Positions 1 to 7,584 of a DNA stretch of 58,879 nt are shown here, one piece after another (position 1 is the stretch's first letter; the number at the start of each line of letters is the position of its first letter). The notes under the pieces are model-generated. The model was not told where the DNA came from and did no database searches. It saw nothing but the letters and a program-made list of their open reading frames with translations. Origin of the DNA: Helicobacteraceae bacterium (GTDB taxonomy: Bacteria; Campylobacterota; Campylobacteria; Campylobacterales; Sulfurimonadaceae); the NCBI GenBank assembly GCA_013138865.1, contig WTBY01000022.1, positions 1 through 58,879 on the forward strand, written 5' to 3'. A program made the position numbers and the translations under genes.

Positions 1-86
1 CAAGATCACACAGTTACTTGGGCAATTTATCTCCTACTAGGTTTGAAGAAATAAATGATATGTTACAAATCGAAATGGTTGCTTAG
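1..86 (+). CDS. IS3-family transposase (OrfB), C-terminal end only
   Basis: The window starts inside a reading frame that ends at the TAG at 84-86. The visible tail reads RSHSYLGNLSPTRFEE followed by about ten more residues. An (R)HS-x-LG-x-LSP-x-FE tail is the characteristic end of the IS3-family OrfB integrase-type transposase (rve domain). The catalytic DDE residues lie upstream of the window, so I cannot say whether the copy is intact. The right inverted repeat should lie shortly after position 86, but I could not identify it without the other end. Confidence 0.75.
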   Translation, partial: RSHSYLGNLSPTRFEEINDMLQIEMVA

Positions 87-111
87 AAATAAGTTAGAAA
101 GTGTATGAATT

Positions 112-381
112 TCAGTTACCTCTCCAATTAGTATCAGGGTTAGCTATGGAATTGTCATAAATAATGTAGCTATTTGTATTTCCCTTTTTCGTGATAACAA
201 TATATTCTTCCATCATTATTTTTATAATTGAGAATAGCTCTTTGTTTAGGTCTGGTTGGATTTGAATTTTAAGTGTATCTATCCCAAGTGAGATTATAAT
301 ATTTAGTTGGTCTTTGAAGTCAAGACTTTTGTTTATGTTAATTAGCATTTTGTATTTCCTATAATAATTTTCTTCTACCAT
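112..381 (-). CDS. hypothetical protein, 89 aa
   Basis: An 89-codon leftward frame with no recognisable domain. The product is rich in Ile, Asn and Lys and shows an N-terminal half of mixed helix and strand pattern (FKDQLNIIISLGIDTLKIQI). There is no clear Shine-Dalgarno sequence in front of the ATG at 381, which lowers confidence. It sits directly behind the IS3 transposase tail and may be a remnant or a small accessory gene. Confidence 0.35.
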   Translation of the reverse strand: MVEENYYRKYKMLININKSLDFKDQLNIIISLGIDTLKIQIQPDLNKELFSIIKIMMEEYIVITKKGNTNSYIIYDNSIANPDTNWRGN

Positions 382-924
382 TTTTATTTATTAGTGAAAT
401 TATCTTTCTGAGTTTTAATTCATATTTTTTATGATTATTTCTATGTAAAAGATGAACTGATTGTGTGAAAGTATGAATTTATATAGGTCTTATGATTGAT
501 TGACAAATTTTGATTTTATTTCAAAGGAAAGGGTTTAAAAGATTTTCTATTAAGTTTTTTAACTCTAATAGAGTAGCTACCTTATTTGGTAGAAAAGGTA
601 GCTGGTCGTTCTAGTGGAAATGCTAATTTCATTATTATTTATACTCACTTTTCATATTTTTTGCATTTTATCTCCGTCATCGATGACGGTACTTCATTTT
701 TGTTGTTGTCAGCATAGTTTTAATATGTCAAGAACACTCATAAAGCTTCTTTGAATAGTTATACTCATTTATAGATATAAGCCTACTCAAGCCAACAGAT
801 AACACTTTCTTCCCTATCACACAAAGAATTTTCAAAAAAGCACCTATTTATCAGTAAAAATCCAAATAAAACCTCTAGGCAGTATAAATAAAAATGTAAG
901 AAAAAATATAAAGGAGTTCATAAT
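382..924. other. gene-free stretch with a strong hairpin at 575-603
   Basis: No convincing gene. The inverted repeat AGCTACCTT (575-583) / AAGGTAGCT (595-603) forms a perfect 9-bp stem with an 11-nt loop; there is no T-run directly after it, so it is not a clear terminator on the plus strand. A separate 16-bp palindrome lies at 674-689. The last 60 bases carry the leader of the HU-like gene. Confidence 0.5.
674..689. repeat. perfect 16-bp palindrome CCGTCATCGATGACGG
   Basis: The sequence CCGTCATCGATGACGG equals its own reverse complement with no spacer. It is GC-rich compared with its surroundings and lies alone in the gene-free stretch about 235 bp upstream of the HU-like gene. The form suits a site for a dimeric DNA-binding protein (operator, recombination or processing site); there is no further evidence for its role. 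Confidence 0.6.
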
Positions 925-1212
925 ATGAATAAAAATGAGTTAGTAACAGTTGTTACTTCAAAACTAAATAATGTTCTATCGAAGCAAGAGGTACTTAGTG
1001 TAATTAATGCAATGATTGAAGCCATTCAAGAGAGTGTTGTCAATAATCAAAAAGTTTCACTAAAAAGCTTTTTAACTTTTGAGCCAATTATCAGACCAGC
1101 AAAACAAGGTACGAGTTTTGGAAAAGATTGGTCAATCCCTGAGTTACATTCTGTAAAAGTAAAAATATCTAGTAGTTTTAAAAAACTGTTAGCACTTAAA
1201 ACAAAGGTATAG
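925..1212 (+). CDS. HU/IHF-family DNA-binding protein
   Basis: The 95-residue product has the length and pattern of the HU family: an N-terminal helical dimer part starting MNKNELVTVV, then VSLKSFLTFEPIIRPAKQG, which corresponds to the GF-G-TFE and arm region of HU, and a C-terminal VKVKISSSFKKLL equivalent to the usual FKAGKALK segment. Members bend or coat DNA as dimers and assist recombination and replication. The start is supported by AAGGAG at 911-916. The divergent sequence (the normally conserved GFG is KSFLTF, the arm proline region is altered) and its place in the island suggest an accessory, mobile-element-borne HU and not the housekeeping one. The three following small genes are packed behind it as one likely operon. 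Confidence 0.75.
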   Translation: MNKNELVTVVTSKLNNVLSKQEVLSVINAMIEAIQESVVNNQKVSLKSFLTFEPIIRPAKQGTSFGKDWSIPELHSVKVKISSSFKKLLALKTKV

Positions 1213-1215
1213 GTT

Positions 1216-1500
1216 ATGGAATATAGAGAATGGTATAAAAGCGATATGCTCAACATGATTGTAGAGTGTGTGGAAGAGTCCGAGGAAAGGTTCATGAGTG
1301 AGTGGGATTATATATCAACCTTGCAAACCTTATTACTGTTGATTAATAAATTTTCTATCGATGAACTGCTAGAGGAGTACCACTTTAGTGAGTACGAATA
1401 CAAGAAATTTTTCAGGGATTATACAAAACAGTATGATATTGACCTACACAAAAAAATCAAACAAGAGTTTAAAAACAAGGAGAATGATTATGAAAATTAG
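1216..1500 (+). CDS. hypothetical acidic/helical small protein, paralogue of 1707-1967
   Basis: A 94-residue protein with no family I recognise. It is predicted to be all helical and charged. Its C-terminal half (SEYEYKKFFRDYTKQYDIDL) aligns with the downstream gene at 1707-1967 (DEQEYKKFYMKTVKKYDKKS), so the two are paralogues with the pattern EYKKF-x(4-5)-KxYD-x(4)-H-x-x-I-x-x-EFK. It starts three bases after the HU-like gene stop and overlaps the next gene by 11 bases, so the genes are likely co-transcribed and translationally coupled. Confidence 0.65.
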   Translation: MEYREWYKSDMLNMIVECVEESEERFMSEWDYISTLQTLLLLINKFSIDELLEEYHFSEYEYKKFFRDYTKQYDIDLHKKIKQEFKNKENDYEN

Positions 1501-1717
1501 AGCTTTATTACAAGAGGTAGAAGAGATAAAAAATCCACAGCCAAAAGGAAAATTAAAAGACAAGTTACATATGAAGCTAAAAGACCTTTTTTCTGTCATA
1601 GAGCATTATGAAGAGAGCGGTGAAATTAAGAATGCTGACCTCGACAAGATAGACACATTCAAAAAATATGTGAAACATTTTATTGACGAAGAAAATAGAA
1701 AAAACGATGTTCAATAA
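1490..1717 (+). CDS. hypothetical small protein, 75 aa
   Basis: The start is placed at the ATG at 1490 because AAGGAG at 1477-1482 stands 7 bases in front of it; the frame is open further upstream but without a ribosome site. The 75-residue product (MKIRALLQEVEEIKNPQPKG at its start) is highly charged and predicted helical, without a domain I can name. It lies between the two EYKKF paralogues and overlaps both, so it is probably part of the same functional unit, for example a partner of the paralogues. Confidence 0.6.
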   Translation: MKIRALLQEVEEIKNPQPKGKLKDKLHMKLKDLFSVIEHYEESGEIKNADLDKIDTFKKYVKHFIDEENRKNDVQ

Positions 1718-1967
1718 AATATTTGTTGACATGATTATAGAAGCAATAAATTCATCAGATATGTACCCTGATGAATATACTCGAAAGCTGGATATAGCTT
1801 CTCTGCATTTGATTGTTGAGAAGTTTGATTTGGAGTTTTTTTCATGTACTCATGAATACGACGAACAAGAGTATAAAAAGTTTTATATGAAAACAGTTAA
1901 AAAGTATGATAAAAAAAGCCATAATGAGATTATGAGAGAATTTAAAAGAATTACTACTGATTCTTGA
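1707..1967 (+). CDS. hypothetical small protein, paralogue of 1216-1500
   Basis: An 86-residue protein starting at the ATG at 1707 (a TTG at 1683 is a possible alternative; neither has a good ribosome site, and translation may depend on coupling to the preceding gene, with which it overlaps by 11 bases). It shares the EYKKF and EFK patterns with the gene at 1216-1500. Two diverged copies flanking a third small gene is a recurring layout for immunity or antitoxin-like modules, but nothing in the sequence shows that function. Confidence 0.55.
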   Translation: MFNKIFVDMIIEAINSSDMYPDEYTRKLDIASLHLIVEKFDLEFFSCTHEYDEQEYKKFYMKTVKKYDKKSHNEIMREFKRITTDS

Positions 1968-2048
1968 ACAGTCCCCGTCCAAATCAAAATATGGAATTTC
2001 TCAGAGAAAAGAAAATACTTAACTTTAGATATTAATTATATTATTACA

Positions 2049-2309
2049 CTATATACTGTACCCATTACCAACTAAAAACCTTGTTATTTCTTTTTGAAAA
2101 CTAAAGAATAATCCTACAATTATTGTAGCTATCATTGCTAAATATATACCTCCAAAAAATCCACCTAAGAATAAAGGTATTATTAGAATCAAAATAGTTT
2201 TTTTTATTTTGTCTTTAGTCCGCTCTTTAAAGGTTACTTGTGATTTTCGAGTAGAATATACTAACCATATTGTAAGTATTGTCAATAATATTAATATCAA
2301 TATCATCAT
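2049..2309 (-). CDS. small membrane protein with two hydrophobic segments
   Basis: An 86-residue protein. It begins with a hydrophobic segment (MMILILILLTILTIWLVYST), followed by a basic loop (KERTKDKIKK) and a longer hydrophobic stretch with a GGFFGG turn that can form one or two membrane spans. A GGAG ribosome site lies in front of the ATG. It sits 185 bases downstream of the GTPase gene on the same strand and may be the last gene of that operon, though the gap also allows independent transcription. Confidence 0.55.
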   Translation of the reverse strand: MMILILILLTILTIWLVYSTRKSQVTFKERTKDKIKKTILILIIPLFLGGFFGGIYLAMIATIIVGLFFSFQKEITRFLVGNGYSI

Positions 2310-2494
2310 TTCATTTCTCCTAATAATATTATGAAATATTATTTATATCTCACCTCTCAATTATGCCTAATTAAAAATCAATAACTCCTGTCTTGTATTA
2401 AAATCTACATTTATTATTAATAAAATTACAACTTTATTGCTGAAAATACTTTAAATATGATATTACTAAAGATAAAAAATGTAAATAATATTGG

Positions 2495-3910
2495 TTAAAT
2501 AATCTTAATTTTTTTCATTATTATCTCAATATATTTTTCAGTACTTTTTTTAATATTTTTATCTTTTCTAAAGTTTACACTTATTTTAGCTAACTCTTTT
2601 TTTTCAGTATCATCAAATAAATTTTCGGCTGAATTTTCATTGGTATTTAAATTCATATTATCTCGTTTTGCATGAGATCTAGTTGATATTGCCACAGCAT
2701 GTTGAATAGCTCTCGCAGATAATATAAATATAAAGTTATAATTTTTCATAGGTCCAACTTGGAACCTTTTTTTACTGAAAATTTTACCAATTGTTGTTGA
2801 GTTAATAAATTTATTATATCCAATTGCACTAGTTGTAAATCCTACTACAGCACCCCCAACAGTTGATAATGTTGTTGTTAAAGTTGTTGTTGCACCAAAG
2901 TCCAAAAAACTTGTAGGAGCAGAGAATGCAAATCCAGTTGCACCTGCGAGAGAAGCACTGGCGACAGAACTAACTATAATAAAACTTTTCTTTATTAATC
3001 CATCTTTACTAAAATCACCTGAAAATAATTCATCTGAAAATTTAAACTTTTCCATTGAGCTATCAAGTCTATTATGACCCCATATTGTTTGAACATTTTT
3101 TTGATTGTTTTTTTCAAATCTTATTAAATCTTTTTTATATTGTTCTTCATAATTAATTTTATCTTTATCTGTAATATCAGTTTTTATAAGTGAAGAAGTT
3201 ACAGTATAAGTAATAGATTTTCTTATATTCTCTTCTATCATCTTTGCTGTATTGTAAAACATTTTATCATTATTATGAATTAGTGCTTCTTTTGCATAAT
3301 CTATGCTTGATTCCCAGTCTTGATTCATAGCTGAAAAAGCATCAAGTAGTTTTAATTTTTCATCTAACTTAGCATTCATTGGATTGAATTCACGAACAAT
3401 TTTAAAGTGCTGATTTAATGCATTTTTCCAACCATTTGTATAGTCTTTATTTCCAATCTTATTAATTATTGCCATTGATGGGTTTCCACTCCACGACAGT
3501 ATTCTCATTTCTGCTTCATACTCTTCTTTATAGGGTGTTGAACCATCAACAACATAAATTATTGCTCCTCCATCTACTATGGGATTCAATAGTTCGATTT
3601 CTTCTTTAAACTCACTACTCTTTTTATTTTCTTCAACAAATCTTTTTAAAATTTTAGAATGCTCTCTTGAGGTAGTTTCATTTTTTTCAAGCCAGGACAA
3701 AGCTCTTTTTGCATTTTCAAAACCAGGAGTGTCATATATTTTATATAATATTTTATCACCAACTTTTAATGGGTGATATTTTGTCTTTTTAGTTTCGCCC
3801 GGAATATCAGAGACTTCAACACTATCATCATAAGCAAGAGTAGAAACTATACTACTTTTCCCTTTATTTGGGTGACCCACTAAAACAAAAGATGGATAAT
3901 TATCATACAT
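2495..3910 (-). CDS. membrane-associated GTPase, DUF3482-type
   Basis: The 471-residue product starts with a TRAFAC-class GTPase domain: Walker A GHPNKGKS (residues 12-19), a switch I threonine region PGETKKT (38-43), and DTPGF (60-64). The fourth motif is NKIG (150-153) in place of NKxD, so guanine specificity may be altered. A long helical middle is followed by a glycine/alanine-rich hydrophobic segment (about 320-375) that could insert into a membrane. This architecture matches the DUF3482 GTPases, which in many proteobacteria lie next to a DUF2868 membrane protein, as here: it overlaps the upstream DUF2868-like gene by 8 bases. AGGAA precedes the ATG. The function of the family is not established to my knowledge. 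Confidence 0.7.
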   Translation of the reverse strand: MYDNYPSFVLVGHPNKGKSSIVSTLAYDDSVEVSDIPGETKKTKYHPLKVGDKILYKIYDTPGFENAKRALSWLEKNETTSREHSKILKRFVEENKKSSEFKEEIELLNPIVDGGAIIYVVDGSTPYKEEYEAEMRILSWSGNPSMAIINKIGNKDYTNGWKNALNQHFKIVREFNPMNAKLDEKLKLLDAFSAMNQDWESSIDYAKEALIHNNDKMFYNTAKMIEENIRKSITYTVTSSLIKTDITDKDKINYEEQYKKDLIRFEKNNQKNVQTIWGHNRLDSSMEKFKFSDELFSGDFSKDGLIKKSFIIVSSVASASLAGATGFAFSAPTSFLDFGATTTLTTTLSTVGGAVVGFTTSAIGYNKFINSTTIGKIFSKKRFQVGPMKNYNFIFILSARAIQHAVAISTRSHAKRDNMNLNTNENSAENLFDDTEKKELAKISVNFRKDKNIKKSTEKYIEIIMKKIKII

Positions 3911-5291
3911 TATATATTCCTATATTTGAACTATTTATTGTGCTTATTTTATTTTTCCATATTGATATATTTTTACTTTCAGGTTTGTAATTATCATCTG
4001 CCATTCCAATAGGGTAAATTGATATACTATTATCTTTATTTTTTAATATACTACTTACAAAATTAATAAAATCTTTTTGAGGTGGTTCCCAAGAATCTAC
4101 AAAAATCATTATAGAACCCTCTATAGATGCAATTAGTGCATCTTCTTTATCTATTGGAACATTTCCTCCCGCTATTTCTATATGTGAAGCTGTTATATTT
4201 TTATGTTTTAAAATCAATTCTAATATTTCTTTAGTATGACTCCATCCTATTATATAATCTAAAGAATGAGGTATTGTTTTTTTATTAGTCTCAAAAATAG
4301 AATTATTATCTTCTTTTGTTTTATGCTCTTCATTGACTAACTCTGTTGTAGTTACATGACTTATATTATCTATCAAAAGCAATATCTCATTTGCATTTTT
4401 ATCATTTAAAATATTATCCACTAGGGCATTATGATAAATTTTATTAGATAAATATAACAAAATAAATCTAGGAATGAAACCATATATAATTAAAGACATT
4501 CCTAAAAATTTCCACCAACTATCTGATAATGCTGTATTACTTTTTAAAGCTTCTAAATCAATTATATTACTTGATAAATAATAGTGGCTATCTTGAATTA
4601 CTTCAAGTGATGGAACAGCATTTGGACAACAAAAAATCCATGGAAAAGATATAAAATTAATAAAGCTTTGCAAGGATGAAGTATCAATAATCGTACTTTC
4701 CCATCCAAAAATCACATACTTTGCTAAAAGTGTCATAAACAATGCAAGTATAGTACCTGTTAATAGTGCTAATGAACCCTGCTGGAATTTAACAAAAACA
4801 ATACTTTTAACTACATCATTAGGCATTATTGTTGATGAATTTAGTAGAATTTTTGATATTGGCATAAATATATTTTCTTCTATCCATTTTGAAAGGTTAG
4901 TTTTACTTTTTATGGAGTAAAAAAATGAAACTGTTGAAAAAAGGAAAGGTATTATAATCATAATAAAAAAGAATGATGTCACATTAACTCGGGATGTATC
5001 GTCATGGCTCAATAGACTAAAACCCATTGATAATCCTATTATAAACATAAGTGACATAATTGTAATAAGAGACAAAAAAACTTTTTTTTCTAAGCTATCT
5101 ATTTTATCCATGTTAACATATTGTTTATTTTGTTCTGAGTATTGCAATAATTTATCAATATCGGTAGAATTATTATGCTTCCAATATGCCTTTATATTTT
5201 CGACACTTATTTTTTTTTCAATACTTTTATCATTTAAAAGATACTTTAATTTTAAATATTCATTCAATTGTACTTTAGGTTTATTAAACAT
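3903..5291 (-). CDS. DUF2868-like membrane protein
   Basis: A 462-residue protein with a cytosolic N-terminal part, two membrane spans near residues 70-115, a further pair of spans around 165-190 and 260-285, and a soluble C-terminal domain. The segments RVNVTSFFF and YVIFGWESTI match the conserved pattern I associate with DUF2868. The C-terminal half (residues about 340-462) has a Rossmann-like alternation (SLDYIIGWSH, AGGNVP, SIMIFVDSWEPPQ) of unknown role. DUF2868 proteins usually pair with a DUF3482 GTPase, which is the next gene and overlaps this one by 8 bases. AAGGA lies 6 bases before the ATG. Confidence 0.65.
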   Translation of the reverse strand: MFNKPKVQLNEYLKLKYLLNDKSIEKKISVENIKAYWKHNNSTDIDKLLQYSEQNKQYVNMDKIDSLEKKVFLSLITIMSLMFIIGLSMGFSLLSHDDTSRVNVTSFFFIMIIIPFLFSTVSFFYSIKSKTNLSKWIEENIFMPISKILLNSSTIMPNDVVKSIVFVKFQQGSLALLTGTILALFMTLLAKYVIFGWESTIIDTSSLQSFINFISFPWIFCCPNAVPSLEVIQDSHYYLSSNIIDLEALKSNTALSDSWWKFLGMSLIIYGFIPRFILLYLSNKIYHNALVDNILNDKNANEILLLIDNISHVTTTELVNEEHKTKEDNNSIFETNKKTIPHSLDYIIGWSHTKEILELILKHKNITASHIEIAGGNVPIDKEDALIASIEGSIMIFVDSWEPPQKDFINFVSSILKNKDNSISIYPIGMADDNYKPESKNISIWKNKISTINSSNIGIYNV

Positions 5292-5382
5292 TTACTTCCT
5301 TATTTGTCTATATTATATTCAGGTTCTAATATATGAATTAATATTGCTTCTAATGCCGAAATTAAAATAGATTGAGAGCTAG

Positions 5383-5679
5383 TTATAAATATAATTTTAT
5401 TTTTTTAATAAAACTAGCATAAGTAAGAAAGTCACAATTATTTTGTGATATATAGTTCTTTCTAAATGTTCCACCAGAATTAGATTTTGTAAAGTACTGC
5501 TGTATCCTCTCTTTTAAACTTTGTTGTTTAGCTTCACCTATATAATATACTTTACCTGATACTTTATCAATAAAAATATAAACACCATATTTATCATTTA
5601 TTATATCGAAAACTGAATAGTCATTATTTTCATCAATTGTAATTATCTTGGATAAATTATCTACTATAATTATTGACAT
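5383..5679 (-). CDS. GIY-YIG-domain protein
   Basis: The 98-residue product is nearly all one GIY-YIG domain: KYGVYIFIDKVSGKVYYIGE gives the two diagnostic strands (GVY and YIG), followed by the helix SLKERIQQYF with the conserved arginine. The family cuts DNA as a single-strand nicking domain in homing endonucleases, UvrC and some restriction enzymes. The C-terminal part is short and I do not see the metal-binding glutamate with confidence, so it may be a truncated or non-catalytic form. AAGGAA precedes the ATG. It sits inside the leftward operon between two membrane-protein genes. Confidence 0.7.
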   Translation of the reverse strand: MSIIIVDNLSKIITIDENNDYSVFDIINDKYGVYIFIDKVSGKVYYIGEAKQQSLKERIQQYFTKSNSGGTFRKNYISQNNCDFLTYASFIKKIKLYL

Positions 5680-5705
5680 TATTTTCCTTCAGTAAAAGAT
5701 AGATT

Positions 5706-6806
5706 TTAAAATTTATCTTTTACTTTTATTAATCTTTTTTCTTGTATAGCGGTATTGTTATATTCATTCCTTACATTCTTTGAGAATTCTTGAAATGATT
5801 TATAATATACTTCTTTGTAGCTATTTTTCAATCTTATTTTACTTTCATTTAGTGATTGTAATATTTCTTTTTTTAATTCATCTCTAGTAAAATACTCATC
5901 TCCTGAAACAACTACAATATCAGTAGCTACCCATAATGTGCCTGCTGCAACTGGTGAACATATCCAAAAAAATGGACCACACATAGTTCCTAATGCAGCA
6001 CCAGTACCAGCTGCAGCAGTCTTAGCTGCTACTTTTGAACTAGCTTTTGCAACTCCTTTGGCTGTAGCTTTTGCAGCTATTTTAGAAGATATTACTGCAG
6101 CTAATTTTACCCCTAACATTACTCCTACTGGAGCAGCTGCTTGAACGGATAACCGTATATTATTATTTTTTATAGATTCTTGTAGATTAGTTAAAACTTC
6201 ATTGTTGATATTTTTATCTACACCTTCGGTAGCATATTTATCTACTGTAGATAAATGACTATTAATTCTTGTACGATATTGTTCTTGCATGTAGTTTGAA
6301 GATTGATTAATTCTATTAGCAAAATCTTTACCAAATAATTTTTCTTCAATCATTTTATTAATATCTCCAAAAGCCATAGTCCCAAGTTCTGTATATTCTC
6401 CAATTACTGAATAATGAAAATCTAAAAATTTATCTATATTCTGTTCTACTGGGTAAAAAAGATTATCAATTTCTCTATCAACTGAACTATACATTTGTTG
6501 AAGCTCTAAATTTAAATTTTGATTAATTTCTTTTTCATTTTTAATAATATTATCTTTTACGATACCTGAAGGAAAAAGTTTTTCGATAAACTCTTTTGTA
6601 ACTGGTTTTTTTTGAGTTTGAGTTACAATATCTTGACTTCTACTAATAGCTATAATACTTATTATTCCGAAAACAATAAAAAAAACAACTATTGTTCCCC
6701 AAAATAATTTTTCTGCTTTAGACATATCTGAAAAAAAAGATTTCTTTTCTAATGCTTGTTCTATATCTTCATCTTTATCTCTTGATTCTCTGTCTCTAGT
6801 ATTCAA
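5706..6806 (-). CDS. membrane-anchored protein with Ala/Gly-rich hydrophobic core
   Basis: I place the start at the TTG at 6806, which has AAGGAA seven bases upstream and overlaps the previous gene by 11 bases; a longer frame from an ATG at 6872 would overlap by 77 bases and has no ribosome site. The 366-residue product has a charged N-terminus, one membrane span (LFWGTIVVFFIVFGIISII), a long helical region, then an Ala/Gly/Lys segment (VKLAAVISSKIAAKATAKGV) running into hydrophobic stretches that could form a hairpin in a membrane, and a charged helical C-terminus. The layout recalls pore-forming or membrane-remodelling proteins, but I recognise no family. Confidence 0.65.
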   Translation of the reverse strand: MNTRDRESRDKDEDIEQALEKKSFFSDMSKAEKLFWGTIVVFFIVFGIISIIAISRSQDIVTQTQKKPVTKEFIEKLFPSGIVKDNIIKNEKEINQNLNLELQQMYSSVDREIDNLFYPVEQNIDKFLDFHYSVIGEYTELGTMAFGDINKMIEEKLFGKDFANRINQSSNYMQEQYRTRINSHLSTVDKYATEGVDKNINNEVLTNLQESIKNNNIRLSVQAAAPVGVMLGVKLAAVISSKIAAKATAKGVAKASSKVAAKTAAAGTGAALGTMCGPFFWICSPVAAGTLWVATDIVVVSGDEYFTRDELKKEILQSLNESKIRLKNSYKEVYYKSFQEFSKNVRNEYNNTAIQEKRLIKVKDKF

Positions 6807-7584
6807 TATTTTTCCTTGAGAATATTTTATCCAGTAAATATACAAGTTGAACAATAAATCTGTTAATACCAAGAATGGCTAAACTATTAATAAATATAAA
6901 ACTTGCCCATATTGCAGTCTTCAAAGTTTCATTATTAAATGTTTCTGATGAGTTTGATACAATCCACCAAAAAGTACCATCTAGCTCTGTGTTTAATCTT
7001 AGTAAGTAATCTATAAATAAACAACTAGAAGATATTGAATTTGAAGCATTTTCTACTGTTTTTACCAAATCTTTTACTAAATAGTCTGGTTCATAGCCAT
7101 TATAAAAAATATATCCATACATGAAAAATAATATGATGGAAGATATATTAATAGTCCACTCTCTTGAAAATATATTTATAAATTTATCTTGAATTGTATG
7201 TTCTAATGACTTAATTATTTTTTTATAAATAAATGTCACTAGTACTATATGTACTAAAAGGTAAAGCCATATTTGATATGGAAAACTTATTACACCGTAC
7301 ATAATAGAAAATGTAAAAGCCATAGAAAGTATGAAATAAAAAGTTACAACACCTATACTTGATGTTAAAATTTTAGAAAATATGGAGTTATCTTGAAAAT
7401 AACATTTTTTAAAACATATTCTCTCATTCATTTTTATATCAATGAAACTACTGCTTACTATAGCTAATACAAGGATTGGAAATAAAAGTGAAAAACAACC
7501 TAGACTATAAAATAACTTCCAGCTAAATAGTATTAGAAATATTGTAATTATAGTTGCTATAGATAATTTAATTTTCGCAATCAT
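6796..7584 (-). CDS. polytopic membrane protein of unknown family
   Basis: A 262-residue protein with about six hydrophobic segments (for example TIITIFLILFSWKLFYSL and IWLYLLVHIVLVTFIYK), a periplasmic-type loop in the second half, and a basic C-terminal tail. Its ATG overlaps the stop of the HEPN-motif gene upstream (7581-7584, ATGA arrangement) and its stop overlaps the start of the next gene, so it is translated as part of the operon. No enzymatic motif is visible. In this context it is most likely the membrane partner of the following Ala/Gly-rich protein. Confidence 0.65.
   Translation of the reverse strand: MIAKIKLSIATIITIFLILFSWKLFYSLGCFSLLFPILVLAIVSSSFIDIKMNERICFKKCYFQDNSIFSKILTSSIGVVTFYFILSMAFTFSIMYGVISFPYQIWLYLLVHIVLVTFIYKKIIKSLEHTIQDKFINIFSREWTINISSIILFFMYGYIFYNGYEPDYLVKDLVKTVENASNSISSSCLFIDYLLRLNTELDGTFWWIVSNSSETFNNETLKTAIWASFIFINSLAILGINRFIVQLVYLLDKIFSRKNIEY

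Noticed and set aside
1683-1706. TTG start at 1683 for the third small gene of the HU operon
   Set aside because: No ribosome site in front; the ATG at 1707 gives a better alignment with its paralogue.
5938-6144. Plus-strand alanine/proline-rich frame
   Set aside because: It is the antisense shadow of the Ala/Gly-rich segment of the membrane protein at 5706-6806.
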